A DNA stretch of 25,199 nt from the IMG/VR virus record IMGVR_UViG_3300008266_000955, positions 1 to 25,199 of that record, one strand, 5' to 3'. A program made the position numbers and the translations under genes. How positions within the stretch are numbered: the stretch's first letter is position 1; every line of letters starts with the position of its first letter. The DNA is from a virus. The notes beneath the pieces are model-generated. The model was given only the letters and a program-made list of their open reading frames with translations, ran no database searches and was not told where the DNA came from. Of this stretch, positions 7,020 through 14,126 are shown in pieces.

Positions 7020-7071
7020 CGAAGAAGTTGTTGAAATAGAAGAAGATTTTGAAATGTTAAATAAAAAATAA
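7012..7071 (+). CDS. Possible micro-ORF (19 aa, acidic)
   Basis: An ATG at 7012 overlaps the previous stop and encodes a very acidic peptide (MNNEEVVEIEEDF...) ending at TAA 7069-7071. Its reading frame is +1 relative to the DnaA-like gene, so it could be an independent micro-gene or the remnant of a longer acidic C-terminal tail lost by frameshift. No independent support. Confidence 0.2.
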   Translation: MNNEEVVEIEEDFEMLNKK

Positions 7072-7126
7072 TGTTCTTGTTTTCTGGGAATTAATTTCGT
7101 ATGAGAGATTTAAATAGAAAAACAAA

Positions 7127-7711
7127 ATGCTGTTAGATAACCCAGAAAATTACGTAGACTTTCTATGTAAAAACAAGTTAAAGACTAATCAGTTTCTTCT
7201 ACTCTATTTATTATATACTGAGAAAATGGTAAAACAAGGTGCATCCTTGAAATTTACCAAAGGAGGTTTAATATATAAATGGAGTCATGAAGGAGCTGGT
7301 TGGACTAAAGACGAGATAAAAGATTTAGTAAACAAAGAATATGTTATATCTTTATCTCAAGATTATGCTTTTGACCAACTTATACTTACAAGTAAATTTG
7401 TAGATTTGATGTTTATTAATGGTGGCGAAGCTTTTGAAGAATTATTAGAATTATATCCAGATACTTTTATGGTTAATTCGACAAAAGTTTTTACAAAAAC
7501 CGTAGATTTAGAAGAATTAGAGAAAAATTATGTAAAAGCCATTAAAAATTCTCAAAATAAGCACGAAGAAGTTAAAGAATTATTAACTTACGCTATTGAA
7601 AAGAACTTACTAAATATGAAAATAGACAAATTTATAGCAGGTAAAGTTTGGGAAAGTATAAAGAAAATTAAAGAATCGGAAGGAGAAGGCTTTGGAAAAT
7701 CTATCTATTAG
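7127..7711 (+). CDS. Putative replisome accessory protein or helicase loader (unrecognised)
   Basis: The 194-residue protein has no motif I can name. The first ~110 residues look winged-helix-like (NQFLLLYLLYTEKMVKQG, then a WTKDEIKDLVNKEYVI segment, as in initiator proteins). The C-terminal third is helical and charged. Its 3' end overlaps the DnaB-like helicase start by 20 nt, a position often held by helicase loaders or replisome organisers, so that role is a guess from context. It ends in TAG. Confidence 0.6.
   Translation: MLLDNPENYVDFLCKNKLKTNQFLLLYLLYTEKMVKQGASLKFTKGGLIYKWSHEGAGWTKDEIKDLVNKEYVISLSQDYAFDQLILTSKFVDLMFINGGEAFEELLELYPDTFMVNSTKVFTKTVDLEELEKNYVKAIKNSQNKHEEVKELLTYAIEKNLLNMKIDKFIAGKVWESIKKIKESEGEGFGKSIY
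7679..7684 (+). promoter_or_regulatory. Shine-Dalgarno deciding a TTG start
   Basis: GAAGGAG-type purine stretch about 8 nt before TTG 7692. It supports the TTG as the start of the helicase, since no ATG occurs near the expected N-terminus. Confidence 0.55.
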
Positions 7712-8591
7712 TGGTTTACAACATATATCGGAAATTGTAGACGAAACAAATGAAATTATACGAAAGTATAAATCAGGAGAATTAAGACCATTTAAAACAT
7801 TTAGTAATAAACTAAATGATAAAATTACTGGTATATATAAAGGCGACCAATTAGTATTGCCTGCTCGTTCAGGCGTGGGTAAAAGTGCTTTTGTTACTAT
7901 ACTTGTAAAAGATTTAGCAATTAAATATCCTGATTTAGTTTTTATTTATTGGTCATTCGAGATGCGTTCATGGCAAAATGTAGCTCGTATGTATTCTGCC
8001 GAAGCAATGTTACCTGTAAAAGAAATGTTATCTGCTAATACACCTTTAGAAGAAGATACGTATGCTTCACTTGTTAATGCTGGTAATGAGTTAAGAAAAA
8101 TACCTATGTATTTTAGAGACATTCCTGTTAACTTTAAACAATGGGAAAGTAAAGTAGAAGAGGTATCAACATTGTTTCCAAATAGAACTATAGTTAATAT
8201 AGTAGACCATACTCGTTTGATAACATCATCTAACGAAAAAACAGAAGAAGAAAAAATTACTAATCTAATGCTTGCTGGAGTAAGATTAAAAAACAAACTA
8301 GAATGTATTAACATATTCTTGTCTCAACTTAATAGAAAAATAGAAGACGGTGAGAGAAGTGATGTCGGTACTACTGGTATTCTTCCTAGTTATATTTTCG
8401 GTGCAGATAGTGTTATGCAATGTGCAACACTTGTGTTAGCATTACATAGACCAGAGATGTATGACCTTAGTAGATATAAAAGTCTAGATACTAAAAACTT
8501 ACTGATTACTCAAATTTTAAAACAACGCGAGGGTGAATTGTGTGAAATTGCTATGTATCATAACTTAGCAATTAATAGAATATATGAGTAG
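7692..8591 (+). CDS. dnaB: Replicative DNA helicase, DnaB-like RecA domain
   Basis: The 299-residue protein is essentially the C-terminal ATPase domain of DnaB. It has a linker-like helix, Walker A PARSGVGKS (57-65), FIYWSFEM (the SLEM-like motif after strand 2), a Walker B region IVNIVDHTRL, the sensor strand IFLSQLNRKIE, and the C-terminal QREGELCEIAMYHN (arginine-finger/KxREG motif). The DnaB N-terminal primase-interacting domain is missing, as in many phage ring helicases. The start is TTG, preceded by a good Shine-Dalgarno. It overlaps the preceding gene by 20 nt. It would unwind the replication fork together with the Toprim primase at 9987. Confidence 0.9.
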   Translation: MENLSISGLQHISEIVDETNEIIRKYKSGELRPFKTFSNKLNDKITGIYKGDQLVLPARSGVGKSAFVTILVKDLAIKYPDLVFIYWSFEMRSWQNVARMYSAEAMLPVKEMLSANTPLEEDTYASLVNAGNELRKIPMYFRDIPVNFKQWESKVEEVSTLFPNRTIVNIVDHTRLITSSNEKTEEEKITNLMLAGVRLKNKLECINIFLSQLNRKIEDGERSDVGTTGILPSYIFGADSVMQCATLVLALHRPEMYDLSRYKSLDTKNLLITQILKQREGELCEIAMYHNLAINRIYE

Positions 8592-8593
8592 GC

Positions 8594-9211
8594 GCAAGTG
8601 GTAGAGGAAAAACATATTCCTTTAGAAACATGAATAAAGAGAAAACTCTTTTTATTAATGTAGAAAACAAGCCTTTACCTTTTAAAGGTAATTTTAAATA
8701 TCATGTTGTACCTAATACTCCAAGTGCTGTTTTAGAAGCATTAGTTAATGGTAGTAAAAATCCTGATATTGAATGTATAGTTGTAGATAGTTTTTCAGCA
8801 TATGTAGATATGTTAATGGCAGAAGCTAGAGCAACAAAAAGAGGTTTTGATGTATTTAATTATTACAACGAAAACATTGGAAAATTTAATGATTATGTAA
8901 AAAAAGTAAAAAAAGAAGTTTTTGTTACTGGACATTACGAAATTATTTCTGATGAATTAGGTGGTAGTAAAGAAAGAAGATTAAAAGTTAAAGGTAAAGA
9001 ATGGGAAGGTGTAGTTGAAAAAGACTATACTGTTGTACTTTTTGCTGAATCAAAACCTAAAGAAAATAGTCGTCCTGAACACTACTTTACTGTAGTTAAT
9101 GATGGAACTAATTCTGCAAAATGTCCTCCTGATTTATTAGGAGAAGATGTTTTAACTATAACAAATGATGCACAAATAATTTTCAATAAAATTCAAGAAT
9201 ACGTAAAATAA
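8594..9211 (+). CDS. Sak4-like RecA-fold ATPase, start unclear
   Basis: The usual ATG choice (8630) gives 193 residues beginning MNKEKTLFIN. However, the same frame upstream (8591-8629) encodes GASGRGKTYSFRN, an unmistakable Walker A loop, with a TGA just before it (8585-8587) and no standard start between. Downstream come NVENKPLPFK, the Walker B strand IECIVVDSFSAYVDML and KEVFVTGHYE, as in Sak4/AAA_24 phage recombination ATPases acting with SSB. Either the gene is read by frameshift from ATG 8584 (ATG AGT A then GGC GCA), uses a non-canonical start, has lost its first strand, or there is an indel. Family call strong; start unresolved. Coordinates here begin at the P-loop. Confidence 0.75.
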   Translation, partial: ASGRGKTYSFRNMNKEKTLFINVENKPLPFKGNFKYHVVPNTPSAVLEALVNGSKNPDIECIVVDSFSAYVDMLMAEARATKRGFDVFNYYNENIGKFNDYVKKVKKEVFVTGHYEIISDELGGSKERRLKVKGKEWEGVVEKDYTVVLFAESKPKENSRPEHYFTVVNDGTNSAKCPPDLLGEDVLTITNDAQIIFNKIQEYVK

Positions 9212-9219
9212 AAAAAAAG

Positions 9220-9421
9220 ATGAAGCAGATTATTAAATCACAATTTGTAACAGACGTTACAGAAACAAAAATGACTCGCAAAGAGTTAGCAACTAAGTAT
9301 GAGTTGCCAGAAACAGAAATCAAAAATTGTAAACGATATAGTTGTAAATGAAGCAGTTGAAATGACTCCTTTTACTCAAGCATTTTCTCAAAATATAGAA
9401 TCAGAATCACACGTAAATTAA
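9220..9421 (+). pseudogene. Small helix-turn-helix-like gene with a +1 frameshift in an A-run
   Basis: ATG 9220 encodes MKQIIKSQFVTDVTETKMTRK.., containing KELATKYELPETEIK, which looks like the start of a helix-turn-helix, then stops at TGA 9349. The other frame continues sensibly as IVNDIVVNEAVEMTPFTQAF to TAA 9419-9421. Removing a single A from the AAAAA at about 9330-9336 joins the two into a 66-residue protein. It is a frameshifted gene, a sequencing indel or a programmed slip. Function unknown; neighbours suggest a replication accessory. Confidence 0.5.
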
Positions 9422-9428
9422 TTAACAT

Positions 9429-9962
9429 ATGTACGGAATATCAAAAGACCTAACGGTTGACGAAAACAATCGTTTTGACGGTGGAATCCATAGTGGAGTA
9501 ATCATCGAAAAAATCTCTTACGAGAACGCAAAGAAAGACGGAACAGGTAAAGATGTTTTAGCTTTTCACTTTAAAGGTGCTAAAGGTGAGACATTTAGAC
9601 ACGTAGAATGGCCTGTAGAAGCTTCTGATGATAAAGCAGAAAGTAAAGTTGCTAACATGAGTAAGCGTATTAAGCATATTTTATCTAAGTTTGTAGCTGA
9701 AGATAGTATTGTAGTAGGCAATGTTGCTACTTTTCAAGAATACGCTAACGAAATCATTCGTATCGCAGGTAACAATTATAACGGTAAAACTTTTGAAATC
9801 AAGTTATTATTTGATGATAGAGGTAATTTAGGTTTCCCTAAATACGTAGGTTTTATTGCTAAAGATGCTGGTACTTTAAAAGTTAGTGCTACCGAGAAAA
9901 TAACTAAAGCTACTCCTACTGCTAACGACGAAATAAGTAATTTCGTTCCAGAAGCGTTTTAG
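9429..9962 (+). CDS. Putative phage single-stranded DNA-binding protein
   Basis: The 177-residue product has an N-terminal segment containing FDGGIHSGVIIEKISYE and DVLAFHFKGAKGETFRHVEWP, consistent with an OB-fold. A central helical part follows (KRIKHILSKFV), then strands NGKTFEIKLLFDD and LGFPKYVGFIA. The tail is disordered and Thr/Ala/Glu-rich and ends SNFVPEAF. The tail's acidic-aromatic end and its position between a Sak4-like ATPase and the primase support an SSB role, since SSB is the usual partner of both. It resembles large-phage SSB proteins by layout only; no exact family is claimed. It ends in TAG. Codons here are somewhat richer in G/C than in adjacent genes, consistent with high expression. 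Confidence 0.6.
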   Translation: MYGISKDLTVDENNRFDGGIHSGVIIEKISYENAKKDGTGKDVLAFHFKGAKGETFRHVEWPVEASDDKAESKVANMSKRIKHILSKFVAEDSIVVGNVATFQEYANEIIRIAGNNYNGKTFEIKLLFDDRGNLGFPKYVGFIAKDAGTLKVSATEKITKATPTANDEISNFVPEAF

Positions 9963-9986
9963 TAAAAACAAAAAATGATTTAAATT

Positions 9987-10955
9987 ATGTATAGTATAAA
10001 TGATAAACCTGAATATTTAACTCCAAATTATTTATTAAGTAAAATATCACAAGAAGATATTTGGAAATACTATACTAATTTAACTCCAGATTCATCAAGT
10101 TTATATACAAATCCATCAAGACATGATGTAAATGCAGGTTGTAAATTTTTTCAACAATCTGGTTATTGGTGGTTAACTGATTTTGCTAGAAAAAAAGTAT
10201 ATAATTGCTTCACTATACTTAAAGATATGTATAATATACCTTACCCGAAGGTACTAGAAATGGTATATGAAGATTTTTTAGGTAAAGGAAGCAATTATGT
10301 AAAATCAGATTACATATATATACCGAAATTAATTAAAGAAGAAACATTAATTGATTGTAAACTTCAAAATTATACTAAACAAGATATTGATTATCTCAAA
10401 TCCTTTCATCTAACCGCAAATATTTGCAAAAGACATAACGTCTATAGTGTAGCAGTATATTGGATTAATGGTAAACAAGTTTATAGTTATAAAAATAGTG
10501 ACCCTTGTTTAGGATATTTAGAAAATGGTAAATGGAAATTATATCATTATAAAAGAAAAGATTTCAGATTTGTGAGCAATATAAATTCTTCAATGTTGCA
10601 AGGTTTAGACCAACTTAGATACGAAAGTAATTTATTAATCATAACAAAAAGTAAAAAAGATGTTATGGTTTATGATTTATTAGGATATGAATCAGTTGCT
10701 CCACATTCTGAAGCTTTGTCTAAATGGGAAATGCATTTACCTCATTTACAAAACAATTACGACCAAATATTAATTAATTTTGACAATGATGAAGCTGGGT
10801 ATATAGCAGCAGATGCTGTAATTAATAAATATTCAAATTTGATTCCTTTATTTATTCCGATAGAATCAAATCAAAAAGATATTAGTGACTATATAAGGTC
10901 ATATGGAATAAGTCAAACAATAAATAATTTAAAAAAATGGCTAGAAAAATTGTAG
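9987..10955 (+). CDS. DnaG-type primase with Toprim domain
   Basis: The 322-residue protein has an N-terminal region with scattered Cys/His (GCKFFQ, YNCF) that may be a degenerate zinc-binding domain. A Toprim domain follows: LLIITKSKKDVMV (215-227), LINFDNDEAGY (262-272, D266 and D268) and KDISDYI (297-303). The first Toprim Glu (usually ITEG) is replaced by Lys here, a variant I believe recurs in phage primases. It would make RNA primers for the family B polymerase. Its end overlaps the ubiquitin-like gene by 19 nt, linking the replication operon to the modification cassette. Possible alternative: a Toprim protein without priming activity. Confidence 0.82.
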   Translation: MYSINDKPEYLTPNYLLSKISQEDIWKYYTNLTPDSSSLYTNPSRHDVNAGCKFFQQSGYWWLTDFARKKVYNCFTILKDMYNIPYPKVLEMVYEDFLGKGSNYVKSDYIYIPKLIKEETLIDCKLQNYTKQDIDYLKSFHLTANICKRHNVYSVAVYWINGKQVYSYKNSDPCLGYLENGKWKLYHYKRKDFRFVSNINSSMLQGLDQLRYESNLLIITKSKKDVMVYDLLGYESVAPHSEALSKWEMHLPHLQNNYDQILINFDNDEAGYIAADAVINKYSNLIPLFIPIESNQKDISDYIRSYGISQTINNLKKWLEKL

Positions 10956-11341
10956 TTTTTTCAACAAAAACAAATACATCGCAAACTTTAATGTCAACTT
11001 CTTCAACATGGGGAGAACTTAGAGCAGAAATTCCTTCATTGTTAAATGAAGACATGGTAGCTACTATTGTAGAAACTAGAAATCAATTAGTATCTATGGA
11101 AGCAATTCTTCCTGAAGGTGAATTTAAATTAGTTTTAACTCCTGCTAAAACTAAATCTGGTTCTGAATCTATTGATGTAGCTTCAGTAATTGCTCGTCTT
11201 AAAGAAAAATTTGATGAAGCTTTTGAAGATATCTTAAACGAAATCGAAGATGGAGAACATTCATCTACTTCAAATCTTAGTTCATCTGATTCAAGTTTAG
11301 CAGCAGAAGCAGCTAAAATCAAAAGAGAATTAGGTCTGTAA
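10937..11341 (+). CDS. Ubiquitin-like beta-grasp protein of the JAMM/E1 cassette
   Basis: Residues 1-75 of 134 fit a beta-grasp domain: strand IVVFSTKTN, strand SQTLMSTSS, helix TWGELRAEIPSLL, strand VATIVETRNQL, and the terminal GEFKLVLTPAKTKSG. The TWGELRAE helix and the LPEG-(E)FKLVLTP strand recall the small Ub-like proteins of phage and PRTRC-type operons. A helical acidic region (LKEKFDEAFEDILNEIEDG) and a Ser-rich linker follow, ending in RELGL rather than GG. A conjugatable form would need processing, possibly after KTKSG at ~74, by the adjacent JAMM protease; that is inference. It is translationally coupled to the primase gene and followed by a strong terminator. A structural adaptor role is also possible. 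Confidence 0.65.
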   Translation: MARKIVVFSTKTNTSQTLMSTSSTWGELRAEIPSLLNEDMVATIVETRNQLVSMEAILPEGEFKLVLTPAKTKSGSESIDVASVIARLKEKFDEAFEDILNEIEDGEHSSTSNLSSSDSSLAAEAAKIKRELGL

Positions 11342-11350
11342 TTTTATTTA

Positions 11351-11385
11351 AAACTCTCTTGTTAATACAACAAGAGAGTTTTTTT
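11351..11385 (+). terminator. Strong intrinsic terminator after the ubiquitin-like gene
   Basis: AAACTCTCTTGTT (11351-11363) pairs with AACAAGAGAGTTT (11369-11381), continuing into seven T. It ends the replication transcript and may set the Ubl protein at a higher level than the JAMM/E1 genes downstream. Confidence 0.88.
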
Positions 11386-11402
11386 ATTTTTAAATTAAAA
11401 AA

Positions 11403-12707
11403 ATGAAAGCATTAATAACTGGAATTACAGAAGGAGAATCTAGAGGTGCATCTGCAACTTTAATATATAGAATATTTGATAAATATAAAGATTTTGATAC
11501 TCATATAAGTATTATAGATGAATTAACTGATAGTAATTGGGTAATAGATAAAAGAGATATTATATTTATAGAAGATGAAATTCCTAATATAGAATATAAC
11601 TCTAAATGTTACATTTGTTCTGAAGAATACTGTAATGATGTTAGTGAAAAATTTTTACAAGATTTTACATTAAATTCTTATAACAAATTAGTAGGAAAAG
11701 AATACATTAGCGATGAAGATTTTTGCATTAAACATTTTAATATTGAAAAAGATAATATTTTTGATTGGAAAAAAACAATTAAAGATTTTTTTGGAGATAG
11801 AGTAGATATACAAAATGAATATTTTATAGTACATTTTCCAAAAAAACATGTAGAAAATAGTTCAGGAAGACAACATACTATTTATGATGTATATTTAAGA
11901 ATTACAATAAATTATTCAAATTCTTCTAGAATGTATTATGGACATTATTTTAATGAGTATTTTGATAAATATTTACAAAATTGTGATGCAAATCCTTGTT
12001 TTTTATTAACTAGTGGTACAAGAACTACAGCATCTAAAGAAGAACATATTTCTTCATATTGTTTTTCTCATTTTCAAAGAGGATTTGGTGAATGGAGAAA
12101 TACTTGTTTAGGCGAAGGATTGTTAAGAAAATATGGAAGTATTCCAATTTCTAATGAAGAACTTGCTGTAGGTTATTGTGTAGCTTTAGAAAATTATCTT
12201 TCTTGGGAATCTTTAGAAGGCGGACCTTATATTAAAATTAGTGATATTCGTTCTAATATTGAAAGAGAAAATTTAAATTCTTCTCTTTTTAGTTCAAGAA
12301 TGATGAAAAGTTTAATATCAAATAAATTTAACAATTTGATTTTAAATTTAGATGCAAATAAAGTTTACATAAACGAAAATGTTCTAGATGAAGTTAATTC
12401 TTTTTATGCCATTAATGGAAATTATATTTCTTTAGACAAATTAAATCAAAATGATAAAAATAACAGTAATCATAAAGAAATTGTTGGAAATAACTTTTTT
12501 ACTTTTAATGGAAAAGAAACTGGTAAATTAACAATTGATTATTCTTTAAATAAAAGTTCATCTGAAACAATTTTTTCTGGAGAATTAGATGTTTATAAAA
12601 TGTATTATCCTTCTTTAGAACAATCTTTAACAAATAAAATAAATAGTATTATAAATGACAAATCAAACAACTTCCTTGAAAAAAAACCCTTATTCAGAAT
12701 TAACTGA
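11403..12707 (+). CDS. Possible E2-like conjugating protein of the cassette (weak)
   Basis: I do not securely recognise this 434-residue protein. Its best clue is the segment SSYCFSHFQRGFG (218-229) followed by EWRNTCLGEGLLRK (230-243). A His (H223), then a CLGxG-type Cys (C235), recalls the HPH...CLG arrangement of prokaryotic E2-like proteins in operons with E1 and JAMM enzymes. A strand-rich region (YDVYLRITINYSNSS, about 161-175) precedes it, as expected for an E2/UBC or RWD core. The N-terminus has a Cys cluster (CYICSEEYC, 69-77). The C-terminal ~100 residues are Asn/Ser-rich. It lies between the Ubl and JAMM genes and overlaps the latter by 53 nt. The E2 role is inference from motif order and context. 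Confidence 0.45.
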   Translation: MKALITGITEGESRGASATLIYRIFDKYKDFDTHISIIDELTDSNWVIDKRDIIFIEDEIPNIEYNSKCYICSEEYCNDVSEKFLQDFTLNSYNKLVGKEYISDEDFCIKHFNIEKDNIFDWKKTIKDFFGDRVDIQNEYFIVHFPKKHVENSSGRQHTIYDVYLRITINYSNSSRMYYGHYFNEYFDKYLQNCDANPCFLLTSGTRTTASKEEHISSYCFSHFQRGFGEWRNTCLGEGLLRKYGSIPISNEELAVGYCVALENYLSWESLEGGPYIKISDIRSNIERENLNSSLFSSRMMKSLISNKFNNLILNLDANKVYINENVLDEVNSFYAINGNYISLDKLNQNDKNNSNHKEIVGNNFFTFNGKETGKLTIDYSLNKSSSETIFSGELDVYKMYYPSLEQSLTNKINSIINDKSNNFLEKKPLFRIN

Positions 12708-12996
12708 GTTTTCTAAAAAGAAGGGTAAATTAATATTGAGTCAAACTGTAATTGACCAAATTAAATATTTATGTTCTAAAATGCCATTAGTAGAATGGTC
12801 AGGTGTATTATACCACACTAGTGAAGGTGATTTACAAAATCCAGAACAATTTACATGTAAAGCTGAATATATATTGCTATTAGATAAAGGCACTTCAGGT
12901 TATACAGAATATGATTTTTCTTCTCCTTCTTTTACAGAAGCTTTGATGGAAAAACCAGAATTTATGGAATGGTCTATGAGCCATTGTCACTCGCAT
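12655..12996 (+). CDS. JAMM/JAB metalloprotease, exon 1
   Basis: This encodes residues 1-114, to be joined to 14127-14966. The exon includes the catalytic Glu region LVEWSGVLYH (E47) and ends MSHCHSH with H112 and H114. It breaks off exactly inside the zinc motif. Read without splicing, the frame runs only to a stop at 13026 and lacks the Ser and Asp ligands. Joining gives H-S-H-NNMSVFF-S-A-T-D, a perfect HxHx7SxxD. JAMM proteins are zinc isopeptidases that remove or process ubiquitin-like proteins. The start ATG at 12655 lies 53 nt inside the previous gene in another frame; no later ATG fits. Confidence 0.85.
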
Positions 12997-14126
12997 TCGA
13001 GAAATTGTGGTGCAGCTACAAAGTGATTTGTAGTAAAAAATAGAGGATGAATTGCTGGAACGATGACAAAGTAATCCAATCAGCAGCCAAGCTATAGTTA
13101 CAACTATAGAAGGTTCAACGACTACCTGAGCAGTATAGTCTGCTTAATAACAGGAAGTAGCTAATAGTAGTGTATTAGTGAAAAAGCGTCCTCCAACTTA
13201 ACATGTCCGTTAAGTTGATGATATAGTCTGTTCGTAGTTAATTCTTTGAAGAAAAACATTATGTTTTCTTTTTAAGAAAAAAGTTAAGTTATCGTAACAA
13301 GAATAGAAATTATAAAAATCTTTTTTATTGCATATATCTAAAATATAATAATTACTTTTATTGGTAATTTTAAATTTTTCAAGTTTAAGCTCTTCGGCAA
13401 TACCTTTTAAAAAAAGATATGTTCCGCAAATGTTTATACCGTATGTTCTATAAAATTCATTTTTTACTCTTTTATCTTTATGGGCATAAACATGACCATC
13501 GCCATCAAAATATCCTAATATTACAGCTTTTCTAAACTGTTTAGGTATTATTGGTAAAAAATTTTCAAGAGTAAAAGTTTTATTTCTATTAATACCAAGT
13601 GCAATTAAATTTCTACAAAGAGTTTGATTACCTAATGTTATTGATGACCTATTATAAGTTTTTTTAGTTCTTTTATCATAAGGTGTAGAATTTAATATTT
13701 TAGTTTCAAATCCAATTTCGGATTTAATAAAATTTAAAAAATCAACATCTTTGGTATTAACAACAATAGTTAGATTATATAATTTTTTTATTTTATCAAA
13801 ACCGATACAACCATCAGCAGCTATATACCCCAATATATAAGCTTTTGAATATGTATCAATTTTTGAAAAATAATCAACATTACCTTGTGAAGGTCTTTTA
13901 TTATTATAACCGCAATCTCTTTTAAGAATATAAGTTATAGTAGGATAAGGTTTTTGCATAATTTCAGCAATTTTTAAAACAGGAGTTTTGTTTAAATACA
14001 ATTCTTTGATTTTTTCAATTTGTTCTGATGATAATCTAGTTTTCATGTTTTTTCTTTTGTTATAACACAAAGGTAAGAATAAAACTTATAATAACAAATT
14101 TTCTTAATGTTTGCTACGAGTAAACG
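12997..14126 (+). ncRNA. Group I intron in the JAMM gene (with antisense homing endonuclease)
   Basis: A 1130-nt intron. The 5' site follows the U of CAT; GCAU of the exon pairs with GUGC at 13010-13013 in the intron, giving a U-G pair at the splice site. Core elements: P2 CTACAAA/TTTGTAG; P3 GAGGATG with GTCCTC; Q-like AATCAGCAGCCAAGC; R-like GTTCAACGACTAC; P7.1-like AGCAG/CTGCT; P8 CAACTTAAC/GTTAAGTTG; S-like GATATAGTC. It ends with G14126. Only that 3' site restores frame and motif: G14118 and G14120 give immediate stops. P7.1-like helices suggest subgroup IA. The endonuclease lies between S and the 3' end, on the opposite strand. Confidence 0.9.
13210..14046 (-). CDS. LAGLIDADG homing endonuclease, antisense within intron 1
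   Basis: The 278-residue protein has two LAGLIDADG helices: AYILGYIAADG (about 69-79) and AVILGYFDGDG (about 178-188), so it is a monomeric double-motif enzyme that cuts intron-less alleles. The N-terminal ~45 residues (RLSSEQIEKIKELYLN then KIAEIMQKPYPTITYIL) form a resolvase-like helix-turn-helix. I chose ATG 14046, preceded by an A-rich leader; a TTG at 14070 would add 8 residues. The gene runs opposite to its host intron, and its last codons and TAA lie in the P7/P8 segment of the ribozyme core, so both functions share bases. It needs its own promoter on the minus strand. Confidence 0.87.
   Translation of the reverse strand: MKTRLSSEQIEKIKELYLNKTPVLKIAEIMQKPYPTITYILKRDCGYNNKRPSQGNVDYFSKIDTYSKAYILGYIAADGCIGFDKIKKLYNLTIVVNTKDVDFLNFIKSEIGFETKILNSTPYDKRTKKTYNRSSITLGNQTLCRNLIALGINRNKTFTLENFLPIIPKQFRKAVILGYFDGDGHVYAHKDKRVKNEFYRTYGINICGTYLFLKGIAEELKLEKFKITNKSNYYILDICNKKDFYNFYSCYDNLTFFLKRKHNVFLQRINYEQTISST

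Noticed and set aside
7946-8314. Minus-strand ORF inside the DnaB-like gene
   Set aside because: Antisense shadow of a well-supported helicase gene; the same applies to minus ORFs at 11083-11322, 19965-20153, 20379-20612 and 23825-24040.
12997-13026. JAMM gene as a truncated pseudogene ending at 13026
   Set aside because: The tail RNCGAATK is intron sequence; splicing restores a perfect catalytic motif, so the gene is interrupted, not broken.
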